A program made the translations under genes and the position numbers. A stretch of DNA of 64,000 nucleotides from Nemertoderma westbladi (Eukaryota > Xenacoelomorpha > Nemertodermatida > Nemertodermatidae), in contig JAUCBJ010008282.1 of assembly GCA_032718475.1 (NCBI GenBank), forward strand, positions 27,488-91,487, read 5' to 3'. Below are positions 12,142 through 22,156 of the stretch, one piece after another. The number at the start of each line of letters is the position of its first letter. Within the stretch, counting starts at the first letter, position 1. A model generated the notes under the pieces. It saw only the letters and a list, made by a program, of their open reading frames with translations, did not search any database and had not been told where the DNA came from.

Positions 12142-14032
12142 CGGCGAAAAGGGGGGGGCAGGGAGTGTCCCACAGCCGTCAGCGGATAATGCGAGGGCCG
12201 AAATAGGTAAACCGCAACGACCGGCGACGGAAAGTAACAGGGGGATCGCGAGTATCCCCAGCGGCGTGCGACCGAGCAGAGAGAGACAGGTTGACGTCGC
12301 GAGAGGGCGGACGAAGCGTCGAGCCCGATCAGAGGAGGAAAGAAGAACAGTGGGGTTTAACCGGGAGGTCGACGAGAGATCTCGCGAGCGGGAATATTCC
12401 ACTGATAGGAGAAGAAAGGAAGACAGTAGTAGAAGTATCGCCGCAAACGATAGAAGAGCGAGGACGGACAGCGAGCCGTCGGTAGTCGAGATGAGAACGG
12501 AGAGTCAGTGGGGTCGGACTCCGGGAGATTGCCATCGCCCCGGAGGGATGCGACCCGGTGAGATGCATTACACGCCGAGAGAGGGGTACATGATGTACCG
12601 GTACGAAGATGAGAACAGTAGAGGGGGGGGTCGAAGAGAAACTTTCCGACGGGATATACCTACCGAACGAGAATACGGTAGCCGCGGGGAGGATTATTCG
12701 AGAAGAATAAACTTCGATCCCGAACAACACATGCAGACTGTAGGACATACTGCAGGCCTTACTGCACATACCGTAGGCCATACTGAGAGAGGCAATGTAG
12801 GCGATAGGATAGCGCGGACGACGGAATTAAACCCCGAAGTCGCGGAATACATACCGGCGGGTAGGCCAGAAGCTGATAGGCCTATACCGGTACCAGCACA
12901 GCAGTATGACTACAGCATGCAAGGACATAACATATACCCAGGGGAGGGGAGAATTATTGCGGATAGGTGCATGGGCCCCAACATATTAACATCAACCCCA
13001 TTCCCAAACATACCGGTGGGGGGGGGACAGGGTGACATTCCCCCATCACAATATCAACAATATACCCCGATGGTAGCAAGAACAATGAGACCCTTGGACG
13101 AAAACAGATCGTGTGACACAGATATATGGAGGGGGCCGCTACCCCCAATGACATACCCAAGCCAGAGAAAGCCAAGAGATAGGACAGACGGGACGCACCA
13201 GACAGGGGAAACTATACAGCACCCGTCGAATCCATTGGAAGCGCAGGCGATAGGGATGGCCACGTTGATCGATGCTTTGAAAACGAGGATCGAGTTACCA
13301 CCCGTGGAGCCATTCAAGTTCGATGGGAGTAGGCCGGAAGAATATTTACAGTTTCGGCGAATGTATAGTAACGAAATACTAACAAAAAACTTGACGCAGG
13401 CGGAGTGCCTAAAGTATCTACAAGTGTACACGGGAGGCCCAGCATACGATATCGTGAGGCAATACCAAGGAATAGAGGGCGGCTTCACGACAGCATGGCG
13501 GGCACTGGATAGGGAATACGGGCACCCGGCCAAGATCATCAGGCAGACGCTGAGAGGCATAACATCGGGTGGCCTACAGGATAACCCCGTTAGCATCAAG
13601 ACATTTGCTAACAAAGTCGAAAAGGCGCTAATCGTGTTGAAGACGCTAGACGCGCCGTACGAGCTCAATGCGTCCAACAACATCACCACGATAGCGCAGG
13701 CACTACCGAACTGGCTGCGCAACAAGTGGAGGAAGATCGCTTTCTCCACTCGAGACAAGAAGGGTACGGAACCAGGTTTAGAAGAAATGTCAAACTTCTT
13801 AAATTACGAGGCTGAACTAATAACGGACCCAGTCTATAGTGAAGATAGCCTGGGAAAGGGACCAAAGACAGATCACTACAGGCCGAAACCAGAGCACAAT
13901 ACATCAAACGCATTGCCGAGGCTCAGGCAATCATTGCCATACGCAGCGACCCAGGGGACTGCAAGTCCACAGGCAAACGAAGATAAGACTACATCATGGA
14001 ACGGACAGGGGAACAATAACAACATGAATTAA
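12014..14032 (+). CDS. gag: BEL/Pao Gag of element A
   Basis: 672 codons from the ATG at 12014. The first two thirds are very rich in Arg, Glu, Gly and Pro and look disordered. From about 13270 to 13860 lies a capsid-like DUF1759-type domain: a PFKFDGSRPEEYLQF block, helices, a GGPAYDIV segment and REYG, as in other BEL/Pao Gags. It would form the particle core that packages element RNA. The frame stops at a TAA (14030-14032) but continues open in the same phase into pol, so gag and pol are one frame with one stop between them. The zinc knuckles lie after that stop. The true N-terminus may be in the frame starting at 11704. Confidence 0.8.
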   Translation: MDPTAVGLMCRLERYIIAGREVAKLDVASGGGGATRAPQQRISGEKGGAGSVPQPSADNARAEIGKPQRPATESNRGIASIPSGVRPSRERQVDVARGRTKRRARSEEERRTVGFNREVDERSREREYSTDRRRKEDSSRSIAANDRRARTDSEPSVVEMRTESQWGRTPGDCHRPGGMRPGEMHYTPREGYMMYRYEDENSRGGGRRETFRRDIPTEREYGSRGEDYSRRINFDPEQHMQTVGHTAGLTAHTVGHTERGNVGDRIARTTELNPEVAEYIPAGRPEADRPIPVPAQQYDYSMQGHNIYPGEGRIIADRCMGPNILTSTPFPNIPVGGGQGDIPPSQYQQYTPMVARTMRPLDENRSCDTDIWRGPLPPMTYPSQRKPRDRTDGTHQTGETIQHPSNPLEAQAIGMATLIDALKTRIELPPVEPFKFDGSRPEEYLQFRRMYSNEILTKNLTQAECLKYLQVYTGGPAYDIVRQYQGIEGGFTTAWRALDREYGHPAKIIRQTLRGITSGGLQDNPVSIKTFANKVEKALIVLKTLDAPYELNASNNITTIAQALPNWLRNKWRKIAFSTRDKKGTEPGLEEMSNFLNYEAELITDPVYSEDSLGKGPKTDHYRPKPEHNTSNALPRLRQSLPYAATQGTASPQANEDKTTSWNGQGNNNNMN

Positions 14033-17000
14033 CATAACCCCAGTACGCCCAGTAGGCCAAACCCAGTCAATAAGAATAGTAGGGACTTTGGTACGAACAT
14101 AACTGCGATACGCAATGCATTGTATAAAGAGGGCTACGACCCAAAGAGCAAATGCCAGTTACACGCAAATGCGCTTCATAAAACCATGAACTGCAGGTAC
14201 TGGCAGGCGCTACCGAGGCAAGACCAGATAGATTACGCGTCGAGCAATAAAATCTGCTCGCGATGTGTAAAGAGTGGACACAAGGCCAGGGAATGCCAAG
14301 AGAAGCCGGTCAAGTTTGGCCAAAGGAGAGGCCAAACGATGGCAACGAGCACGGTAGGGGCGAAGAAGAGAGGCACGGTGTTACTTGGAGTAGTACCGGT
14401 GCGAGTGATCGGGGAAGGCAATCGATCAGTAACAACACTAATGCTGGTTGATAGTGGAGCTGCCTTCACATTAGTAGAGGAATGGGTAGCCGAAGAAATA
14501 GGATTGAGAACAAGGCCAAGCAGGATGGCGGTAACAACCATCTCTAGCAAAGATGAGATCCTAGAGATGAGGACAGGACGGTGCGCAATTGCAGCAGTGG
14601 CACCAGGATGCGACTATGGGGCAACCATCGACCCCATCCAAGTAATAGAGTCAATTAACATCAATGCCAGGCGGCCAACCAACATCGAGGTCGAGCAATA
14701 CAAATTCCTGGACGACATTGACTTCTCGATCCCAGACGTGGACGTTAGGAAGGTATCCATCATAGTAGGAATGGACTGCCCGACGGCCCACGAAAGAATG
14801 CAAACGGTCTTCGGCGAAGACAAGCAGAGCGACCCGGTGGCCATATTAACACCATTCGGGTGGACGCTGAGTGGTCCAATAAAGAGTAAGATACCATTTA
14901 GGATGTCGGAGACATCAGGATGCATGTTCGCGGGAACAATGCAGGAAATGGGCGATGAGGGAGCAGAGGAGCAGCTTAAAAGACTGCTCAGACAAGACTT
15001 TGAGGGACTGAAAGAGACCGGGGTCGGGACCTCGGTAGAAGACAAACAGGCTCTACAAAGCGTGGAGGAATCGATGACGTGTGATGAGGGGCGGTATACA
15101 ATAGGAATGGTATGGAAACTACCGAAGATACCGCTACCCGATAGTAGGGGGATGGTACTCACGAGACTTCGTAAGCTGAAACAAACACTAAAACGGAGCC
15201 CCGAGAAGAACGAGTACATTCACAAAACCATTAAGAAGTACGTCGAGAAAGGATGGGCCGTGGAGTTACCGGTCGACGAGCCGAACACGGACAGGACATA
15301 CTACCTGCCACTCCACGTAGCATTAGACCCAAAGAAAGGTAAACTGAGGATGGTAGTCGATGCATCGGCAAAGACCGACGGAAAATGCTTAAACGATTAC
15401 CTGTTGGAAGGCCCAAATATTTACAATTCGGGCATAGAAGTACTACTTAGATTTAGGAATGGGAAACACGCCTTCACGTGTGACATAGAAGGCATGTTCA
15501 ACCAGGTCCGTGTAACGGAAGAAGACAGAGACAGTCAACGCTTCTTATGGTATAACGGCGAAGAAGAACCGCCGATAATACCAGCGTATAAGATGGTAGT
15601 ACAAAACATGGGGGCCAAGTCGTCCTCATTTACGATGACTATGGCAGTGAGAGACACGGTAAAGGGGAAGGAAGATAGATACAGCAGTAGGGCCGTCGAT
15701 ATGATCCGACGCGGCTTCTACGTAGACGACGGTATGGAGTCTGGAAATACGGTTGAGGAGATACTGGAAACAGGGCGCGAGGTTCGCGATATCCTGAAAG
15801 GATCTGGCTTCAACCTGACCAAATTCCAATCCAGTTCAGAAGAATTTATCAAGGCAATAGAGGACAAGAAACCGGAATCGACCATGGACAACCCTACAAC
15901 AGCCAAAGGACAGGACATGGCGAATAAGAGAACACAATCGCAGCAAAAGGCATTGGGAACCGTGTGGGATAGAGGAACAGACGAACTAAAGTATCAGCTG
16001 AGCCAAGAGGGCGCAGACACCCATACGAAGAGGGGTTATGTATCGTATATAGCAAGGATATACGATCCCCTAGGCCTAGCATCCCCATTACTAGTCACGG
16101 GGAAACAGATACTCAAGAGAGTATATAAATTGAAGGATGAGTGGGACGTAGAGGTACCAGAGGACATCAAGAAACAGTGGAGCAAATGGACAGGAGACTT
16201 GGAAAGAATGGGAACATACAACATGCCGCGAGTGTATTTTCCGGACGGGAACATGACGAGTCTGGACCTACATATGTTCTCCGACGCGTCGTTAGAGGCA
16301 TACGGAGCGGCACTCTACTTAGTACAACGAGAGGGGGCTCACAAGCCCAGACTAGCCTTTAGCAAAGCTAAGTCAACGCCGCCAGATTCAGCATCTGTTC
16401 CCAAGTTAGAATTGACAGCTGCGAGACTAGGAGTTAGGGCCACAGCCTACCTAGTGGATACAATTCCCAACATAGTGGAGACACACTACTGGACGGATTC
16501 CATGGTAGTGCTTGGTTGGCTACACAACGAAAAGACGAGATACCCGATATTCGTCGCGAATAGAGTGGACGAAATAAGGGCGAGCACAGAACTGGAAAGG
16601 TGGCACTACTGCCCAACAGACGAGAACCCAGCGGACTTGCTGTCGAGGGGCGTGGAACGCCACACTTTCTTAAAGAAGGAAGCATTGTGGCAACATGGGC
16701 CACAATTTCTAAGTGATAGGGAGGCCTGGCCGCCAATGAGGAAGGTGGACCCGGGCTCGGAACCAATATCAGAGGGAGAAGAGGGAGACTCAGAGGGAGA
16801 AGAGATATACTCCCAGATGGTGAGGGAGATTAGGGACGTGCAACCAAAGCAAGAACTACGCGATAACCCGACGGACAAACTCCTCAGTTACAGTTCTAGT
16901 TGGTACAAGACCAAGAAACTAGTGGCGTACTGGAGAGCTTTCGGAAATTTCCTCGCGGGAGTTAATAAGGAGAAGAAAACCAGGGAAACCATAGATCTGG

Positions 17001-18358
17001 AAGGAGCGGCCAAGGCAATAATCCGCTATGAACAACGGAAGAACTACGGCGACGAGGTGGAACGTGTCGGCAACCAACAGCACCTCCGACGGGACAGCGA
17101 GTTGATTACGCTGTCGCCACAACTCAATGAGGATGGGATTCTAGTAATGAATTCTAGGGTGGGATATAACAACAGCATAGTCGTGCCACCGAAACCCATC
17201 ATCATTCCCACAGGATCGCCTATAGTCCACCAGATCATATGGGACTCCCACAAATCGATACTGCATGGGGGCACCAACCGAACCCTCACTGAGATAAGGA
17301 GGACCTATTGGGTCAAACAATTAAGGAAGAAGGTTAAAGCGGTAGTGGGGCAGTGCCAGACCTGCCGACGAGCGAAGAAGGAACGAGCCGTACAGGAGAT
17401 GGCGCCACTACCGGCGAGTAGGGTAAGACAGCACGACCCGCCATTTACGCATTGCGGTGTGGACATGTTCGGGCCGATAAAGATCAAAGTGATGCGACAC
17501 ACAGAGAAACGCTACGGCATCATTTTCGTATGCAACAACACACGGGCGGTAGGGATAGAACTCGCCCAAGATGCAACTGCATCAGCATTCATTAATGCCT
17601 TAGAAAGGTTTAGGGACCGCAAAGGTGGGACGATCGCAGTGATATACAGCGACAACGGCACCAACTTTGTGGGCGCAGAGAGTGAGATGGCAGAGGCCTT
17701 GGACATCTTGGAGGGAGAAGAAGTCAGGGCAGCCATGAGGCGACGACAAGTAAAGTGGGAGAGAAGGACGCCGTATGCACCACATACACTAGGATGCGTC
17801 GAGAGACTGGTGGGCAGTTCAAAGCGTCTAATGACGAAGTTAATGAACACCCACATGGTCACTGAAGACGTCTTACGGACAGTACTTGCGAAGTGCGAGG
17901 GGATCATTAATAGCAGACCGCTATACCCGGAGAATGATGACCCTGAGTCATTAGACATGCTGACGCCTAGCCATTTCCTGATGGAAAGGCCAGCGACCAT
18001 CGATATGCGGGGTGTAGACCCAGATGACATACACTCCCGCCAAAGTTGGAAAGTCGCTAAAGCAATAAGCGCAGAGTATTGGAGGAGGTGGGTCGAGGAA
18101 TACCTACCCACGCTCCATAAGCGAAGCAAGTGGAGGAAGCCGAACAGGGAGTTAAGAGAGGGAGATATCGTAATCGTTACGGATGATACTATCATCAACA
18201 ACCAGTGTTGGTTGGCGAGAGTCGTAGGCACCTACTCCGACGAGGACGGAAGAGTCCGATCGGTAGAAGTGCGGATAGGTGGAAAGATAGGTGCGAAAGA
18301 CAGAAAAACCTACAGGAGAGCAGTAGGTAAATGCTGTCTTCTGGAAGGGGCACCTTAA
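14033..18358 (+). CDS. pol: BEL/Pao Pol polyprotein of element A, intact
   Basis: Open from the codon after the gag stop to TAA at 18356; no ATG is needed if the stop is read through, and the first TTG is at 14120. Domains in order: a Cys/His-rich start with a CCHC knuckle (CSRCVKSGHKAREC, about 14255); aspartic protease with DSG at 14450; reverse transcriptase with the BEL-type TCDIEGMFNQV block and YVDD at 15719; RNase H with FSDAS, first Asp at 16283; integrase zinc-binding His/Cys region (about 17250-17380); integrase core Asp 17462, Asp 17651, Glu 17801; and a C-terminal DUF5641-like domain (WRRWVEEYLPTL onward). Length and order are normal for BEL/Pao. It should copy element RNA to DNA and insert it. 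This is the best preserved pol in the window. Confidence 0.93.
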   Translation, partial: HNPSTPSRPNPVNKNSRDFGTNITAIRNALYKEGYDPKSKCQLHANALHKTMNCRYWQALPRQDQIDYASSNKICSRCVKSGHKARECQEKPVKFGQRRGQTMATSTVGAKKRGTVLLGVVPVRVIGEGNRSVTTLMLVDSGAAFTLVEEWVAEEIGLRTRPSRMAVTTISSKDEILEMRTGRCAIAAVAPGCDYGATIDPIQVIESININARRPTNIEVEQYKFLDDIDFSIPDVDVRKVSIIVGMDCPTAHERMQTVFGEDKQSDPVAILTPFGWTLSGPIKSKIPFRMSETSGCMFAGTMQEMGDEGAEEQLKRLLRQDFEGLKETGVGTSVEDKQALQSVEESMTCDEGRYTIGMVWKLPKIPLPDSRGMVLTRLRKLKQTLKRSPEKNEYIHKTIKKYVEKGWAVELPVDEPNTDRTYYLPLHVALDPKKGKLRMVVDASAKTDGKCLNDYLLEGPNIYNSGIEVLLRFRNGKHAFTCDIEGMFNQVRVTEEDRDSQRFLWYNGEEEPPIIPAYKMVVQNMGAKSSSFTMTMAVRDTVKGKEDRYSSRAVDMIRRGFYVDDGMESGNTVEEILETGREVRDILKGSGFNLTKFQSSSEEFIKAIEDKKPESTMDNPTTAKGQDMANKRTQSQQKALGTVWDRGTDELKYQLSQEGADTHTKRGYVSYIARIYDPLGLASPLLVTGKQILKRVYKLKDEWDVEVPEDIKKQWSKWTGDLERMGTYNMPRVYFPDGNMTSLDLHMFSDASLEAYGAALYLVQREGAHKPRLAFSKAKSTPPDSASVPKLELTAARLGVRATAYLVDTIPNIVETHYWTDSMVVLGWLHNEKTRYPIFVANRVDEIRASTELERWHYCPTDENPADLLSRGVERHTFLKKEALWQHGPQFLSDREAWPPMRKVDPGSEPISEGEEGDSEGEEIYSQMVREIRDVQPKQELRDNPTDKLLSYSSSWYKTKKLVAYWRAFGNFLAGVNKEKKTRETIDLEGAAKAIIRYEQRKNYGDEVERVGNQQHLRRDSELITLSPQLNEDGILVMNSRVGYNNSIVVPPKPIIIPTGSPIVHQIIWDSHKSILHGGTNRTLTEIRRTYWVKQLRKKVKAVVGQCQTCRRAKKERAVQEMAPLPASRVRQHDPPFTHCGVDMFGPIKIKVMRHTEKRYGIIFVCNNTRAVGIELAQDATASAFINALERFRDRKGGTIAVIYSDNGTNFVGAESEMAEALDILEGEEVRAAMRRRQVKWERRTPYAPHTLGCVERLVGSSKRLMTKLMNTHMVTEDVLRTVLAKCEGIINSRPLYPENDDPESLDMLTPSHFLMERPATIDMRGVDPDDIHSRQSWKVAKAISAEYWRRWVEEYLPTLHKRSKWRKPNRELREGDIVIVTDDTIINNQCWLARVVGTYSDEDGRVRSVEVRIGGKIGAKDRKTYRRAVGKCCLLEGAP

Positions 18359-18467
18359 AATGGAGTTAGTGAGTAGTTTAGTCGTCCAAGTTTTGGACTG
18401 AGGGGGGTGGGATTGAGGGCGAGACGCCCTTCCCACACAAATAAAATAAAAATAAAATAAAAATAAT

Positions 18468-19134
18468 AGTTAGTTAGTTAGTAGGTACGTAGTACCTAGA
18501 GTTAGTTAGTTAGTAGGTACGTAGTGCCTAGAGTTAGTTAGTTAGTAGGTACGTAGTACCTAGTTAGAGTTAGAGTTAGAGTTAGAGGGTACGTAGTACC
18601 GATAGTTAGAGAGTTAGTAGGTACGTAGTACCTAGTTAGAGTTAGAGCTAGAGGGTACGTAGTACCGATGGTTAGAGAGTTAGTAGGTACGTAGTACCTA
18701 GTTAGAGTTAGAGCTAGAGGGTACATAGTACCGATGGTTAGAGAGTTAGTAGGTACGTAGTACCTAGTTAGAGTTAGAGCTAGAGGGTACGTAGTACCGA
18801 TAGTTAGAGAGTTAGTAGGTACGTAGTACCTAGTTAGAGTTAGAACTAGAGGGTACGTAGTACCGATAGTTAGAGAGTTAGTAGGTACGTAGTACCTAGT
18901 TAGAGTTAGAGGGTACGTAGTACCGATAGTTAGAGAGTCAGTAGGTACGTAGTACCTAGTTAGAGTTAGAGTTAGAGTTAGAGGGTACGTAGTACCGATA
19001 GTTAGAGTTAGTAGGTACGTAGTACCTAGTTAGAGTTAGAGTTAGTAGGTACGTAGTACCTAATTAGAGTTAGAGTTAGTAGGTACGTAGTACCGTTAGT
19101 TAGAGTTAGAGGGTACGTAGTACCATTAGTTAGA
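18468..19134. repeat. Hairpin-rich minisatellite between pol and accessory gene
   Basis: About twenty copies of GGTACGTAGTACC, which folds as GGTAC / GTA loop / GTACC, set in GTTAGAGTTAGAG-type spacers. Two flavours alternate, AGGTAC..GTACCT and GGGTAC..GTACCG, giving a higher unit of roughly 66 bp. The array lies entirely inside the element, in the pol to accessory-gene gap, so it would be part of the full-length RNA as a string of short stem-loops. Confidence 0.9.
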
Positions 19135-19627
19135 GAGAGAGAGTAAGAGGTAAAAGGGGTAAATAGGATATAGATATTAGTTAGCAGTAAGTAGAGTTAG
19201 TAGCGAGAGGGGGGCATATGAGTACAGCTGGATAAATCGTGTGGCCACACGACGCATACTGCTGTACTGCATGGGCCCACAGAGTAGGCCAGAATATGGA
19301 TCAGAGAATAGAATAAATCCATAGGCAGTAGTAGGTAGTAGGACAGTAGGATCAAAACAAACAAATAAATAGAATAGGGCTAAAATCGAAAAATAGTGGC
19401 AACACAAGGAAAGTCGTTCTAGAACATAATAAAAGTAACGGACGGAAATTGTAAATTAGGCTGATTTACTAGCTCCGAAATTAATTAGGTTAAATTTAGG
19501 CTAAAAAGCGCAATTAAGTAGAAAGTAGGCCATTATCGAACTGTACGAAACATCTTAAATACTTCACTCATCTGTATTGCGCCTTGGTAAGGCACCACCC
19601 TGCAGGTGAGCGAGTGTAGTGTTCGGA
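19135..19627 (+). other. Leader of the accessory gene
   Basis: About 490 bp without a frame. Just upstream of the start, at 19603-19611, is CAGGTGAGC, a close match to a splice-donor consensus, and the same CTGCAG could serve as an acceptor (AG at 19604-19605). A subgenomic or spliced message for the accessory gene would need such a site, but this is only suggestive. Confidence 0.4.
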
Positions 19628-22156
19628 ATGGCGAGTAAGTTGATCAGGAAGAGGAAGGCGGAGTCAGGAGGAAAAGAAATACTGGTGGATTTCACTGAAA
19701 GACACCCGGAAGAGAAGACGAGAGGATACTACGAGAAGTTGGAAAGGGGTCACGCGGCACGAGCGCTGCAGGATCACTTCCGGGAGGCGCACAAACAGCG
19801 GTTAGTCGGGACCTACGGGACCCCGTCACTGGACAACGCGATCTTCCAACACTTCCACTACGTGGTGAAAGGGGACGAGGCGAAGTTCGGGATTCCGAAG
19901 TATCCGAGGGAATCGCCGAGGAAGGACTGGAAAAGATTCATAGAGTCCGTCAACCGAGGAGGATATATGATCCTAGATGACGAGGGAACCGTGGAGGACG
20001 AAGCGGGTTCGAGACGAGAAACGGCAGGGTCGGCCAGGACCATACTCTTGCATTTGGCCGCGCCAAATGGGGACATCTTCTTATTCGACCTAGGGACATA
20101 TGGGAAGAGGGATGGGCCGAAACTAGACCGATTGCCGAAAGCGGTACAAGTACTAGTAAGAGAGAAGTCGACGACGAAGGTGGGATCGGCAATTCGCGAG
20201 GACGCGGAGAGGATCATCGGTCCGGACGCCACCAACCTCCTGGATATGCAGAAAGTCTTTATGGCTATGACGGCACCGGATGGATTGGGGGTGGTCGAGA
20301 ACACAGGCCAATGCGGGGCGGTGGCGATGGGCCAATTATTGGGGCTCGTATGCCACAAACCGATGGACTGGGGAAAGTTTAGGGAAGAATACGGAGCAGA
20401 ACTAGCGAACTCGCTGAAGTGGGGAGCGAGACCGGGAAAGCAGGAGGTATATCAGTTTCGCAGAGGAGCGATAAAGGTATATCAGAAGCGATATATCCTG
20501 CAGGAGGACTTGATGATGATAAGTTTGCTTAACTTATTCATGACCGTAGTTATCGAAAGGGAACCAGGGGCATTTCTGTTATCGGGATCACCCCTAAGCT
20601 ACAGGAGAGCCTTTAAGACGGCCTTTGACGGTCTGGTAGACCACCCGGGGCTGAAGGGCGAGTCGGTGTACTACAACAGCCGACATCTGGTAGACGGGGA
20701 GACGGACACACCGTATCAGAGATGGGAGCAGCTAGAGGCGGACAGACGAGAAGCAAAGCGACTGGAAGAAGTCGCTAGACGGGAGAGGATAGAAGCAGAG
20801 GAGAGGGAAGAGGAGGCCAGGGCACAGAGTTACTGCTTCGAGGAACAGGCGGGCCTAGACGAACTTCATTGGACTTCGTCAGGGAGTTCGGGGGAGTCTC
20901 TAGGGCGAGAATTGGGATGGACGGTGGGATCGCCGAAACAGTCGACGTCGGGGTTGCAAACGATGCCCATGCCAGCGGGCGCCGAGGGCGACCAACCGCC
21001 AAGGAAGCTAAGGGAGCTAGAGGGATGGAGAGCTACGGGCGAGAGCCAAGGCGGGAAGGGACATAGTGGATCCATCGGGATACCGGGGTTGGAAACACTA
21101 CCAGAAGAGGAAGACGGTGACGACGAGTTCGGAGAGATACCGCCCATCGAGAGGATAGGCCACTCGGACACGGACTGGGTTGGCGGAAGGGTGGTGACAG
21201 CCAGTGGGGCGAGGGCCTTCTGGAACAGATCCGGCAAGCGGACCTGGGTGCACGAGGGGCCGGATTTCGCGGGGAGCACCATCAGGTTGGGCGAGCAACC
21301 GGGAACAGCACCACGGATAGTATTCGGGGAGACGATGCCCGAGAGGGGCGGAGAGATCGACGTAAACAGGGAGAGCAATGTAGAGAAGTTCGCCTACCAG
21401 CGACTCCATAGACCACGGAGATCGCTTGGGACGAAAGACGAGGTGGGACGGGAGACATTGGTACTCGGCTGCGACTACTGTGGGAGACAGACCCATCAGG
21501 AAAGCAGCTGCCTATACCGGTTCCAACGGGGAACCTTTTGTCTCTACTGTAGAGAACCAAGTCACAGGATGGGGGCGTGTTCACAGTTGCATAACCGATG
21601 TCCAAAGTGCCACTTTCGGGGACACTACGGGCGCAAGTGCGACTGGATGAGCGACGAGGAAAAGTTCACAAGATTCGAGGAGTGGGCCGACGTCGGGGCC
21701 ATGACGCGCCAGCGCATGAAGGCCCAAGAGTTCAAGTGGGGTTTCTTCCTCATAAACCAGGAGACCCACATGGAAATCATAAAGCGAAGGTTACCGTTTA
21801 CCTATCAAGAGGTAGCAACGGCGGCGTCGTTCGCCGGAGTTATGAACACGCAACGGTACCTGGACAGGTGGACACCAGAGAACCGGAGGGAGTTTAGGGA
21901 TTTCTTGGCGGAACACGTACCAAAGGCAATGAAAATGATCCTATGGGACGCCACACGAGGGAGACAACCAGGCCATTCTGAGGGGCCACCGGCGAAGCGG
22001 TATCGGGCATTAATAACACCAGCGCCCAAGGAGCCGACGACCGGGATCAGCAAGGAAGTGGCAGCGAAAGTCCGGAAGCAGAAAGCGGATGATGCCAGAG
22101 GAGCGGTGATAACCAAGAAACGGGCCAGGGAAGAGGACGTGAGGAGGAACAGATAA
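19628..22156 (+). CDS. Accessory protein: putative DEDD 3'-5' exonuclease with three CCHC zinc knuckles
   Basis: 842 codons from ATG 19628 (good context, GGAATGG); the frame opens 9 bases earlier at GTG. Residues about 100-310 look like the RNase D/WRN exonuclease fold: motif I ILDDEG (D117, E119; bases 19976-19984), then an ILLHLAAPNGDIFLFDL strand pair, motif II KVGSAIREDAER (D192; 20201), an LLDMQKVFM strand and motif III RYILQED (Y289, E293, D294; 20492-20509). The expected Asp four residues after Tyr is Glu. A charged coiled coil follows (about 365-400), then three C-x2-C-x4-H-x4-C knuckles (615-671) and a Lys/Arg-rich tail. No signal peptide or membrane span, so not an envelope. The gene lies downstream of pol and upstream of the 3' LTR; element C has a decayed homologue. 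I infer a nucleic-acid processing role. Domain call is by eye; an inactive exonuclease-like fold is the main alternative. Confidence 0.65.
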   Translation: MASKLIRKRKAESGGKEILVDFTERHPEEKTRGYYEKLERGHAARALQDHFREAHKQRLVGTYGTPSLDNAIFQHFHYVVKGDEAKFGIPKYPRESPRKDWKRFIESVNRGGYMILDDEGTVEDEAGSRRETAGSARTILLHLAAPNGDIFLFDLGTYGKRDGPKLDRLPKAVQVLVREKSTTKVGSAIREDAERIIGPDATNLLDMQKVFMAMTAPDGLGVVENTGQCGAVAMGQLLGLVCHKPMDWGKFREEYGAELANSLKWGARPGKQEVYQFRRGAIKVYQKRYILQEDLMMISLLNLFMTVVIEREPGAFLLSGSPLSYRRAFKTAFDGLVDHPGLKGESVYYNSRHLVDGETDTPYQRWEQLEADRREAKRLEEVARRERIEAEEREEEARAQSYCFEEQAGLDELHWTSSGSSGESLGRELGWTVGSPKQSTSGLQTMPMPAGAEGDQPPRKLRELEGWRATGESQGGKGHSGSIGIPGLETLPEEEDGDDEFGEIPPIERIGHSDTDWVGGRVVTASGARAFWNRSGKRTWVHEGPDFAGSTIRLGEQPGTAPRIVFGETMPERGGEIDVNRESNVEKFAYQRLHRPRRSLGTKDEVGRETLVLGCDYCGRQTHQESSCLYRFQRGTFCLYCREPSHRMGACSQLHNRCPKCHFRGHYGRKCDWMSDEEKFTRFEEWADVGAMTRQRMKAQEFKWGFFLINQETHMEIIKRRLPFTYQEVATAASFAGVMNTQRYLDRWTPENRREFRDFLAEHVPKAMKMILWDATRGRQPGHSEGPPAKRYRALITPAPKEPTTGISKEVAAKVRKQKADDARGAVITKKRAREEDVRRNR

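Noticed and set aside
18468-19134. Telomeric repeat (TTAGGG-like GTTAGAG units)
   Set aside because: The spacer is not TTAGGG, hairpin cores interrupt it, and the array lies inside a transposon.
19628-22156. Accessory gene as an envelope protein
   Set aside because: No signal peptide, no membrane span, no cleavage site; the protein is highly charged with zinc knuckles.
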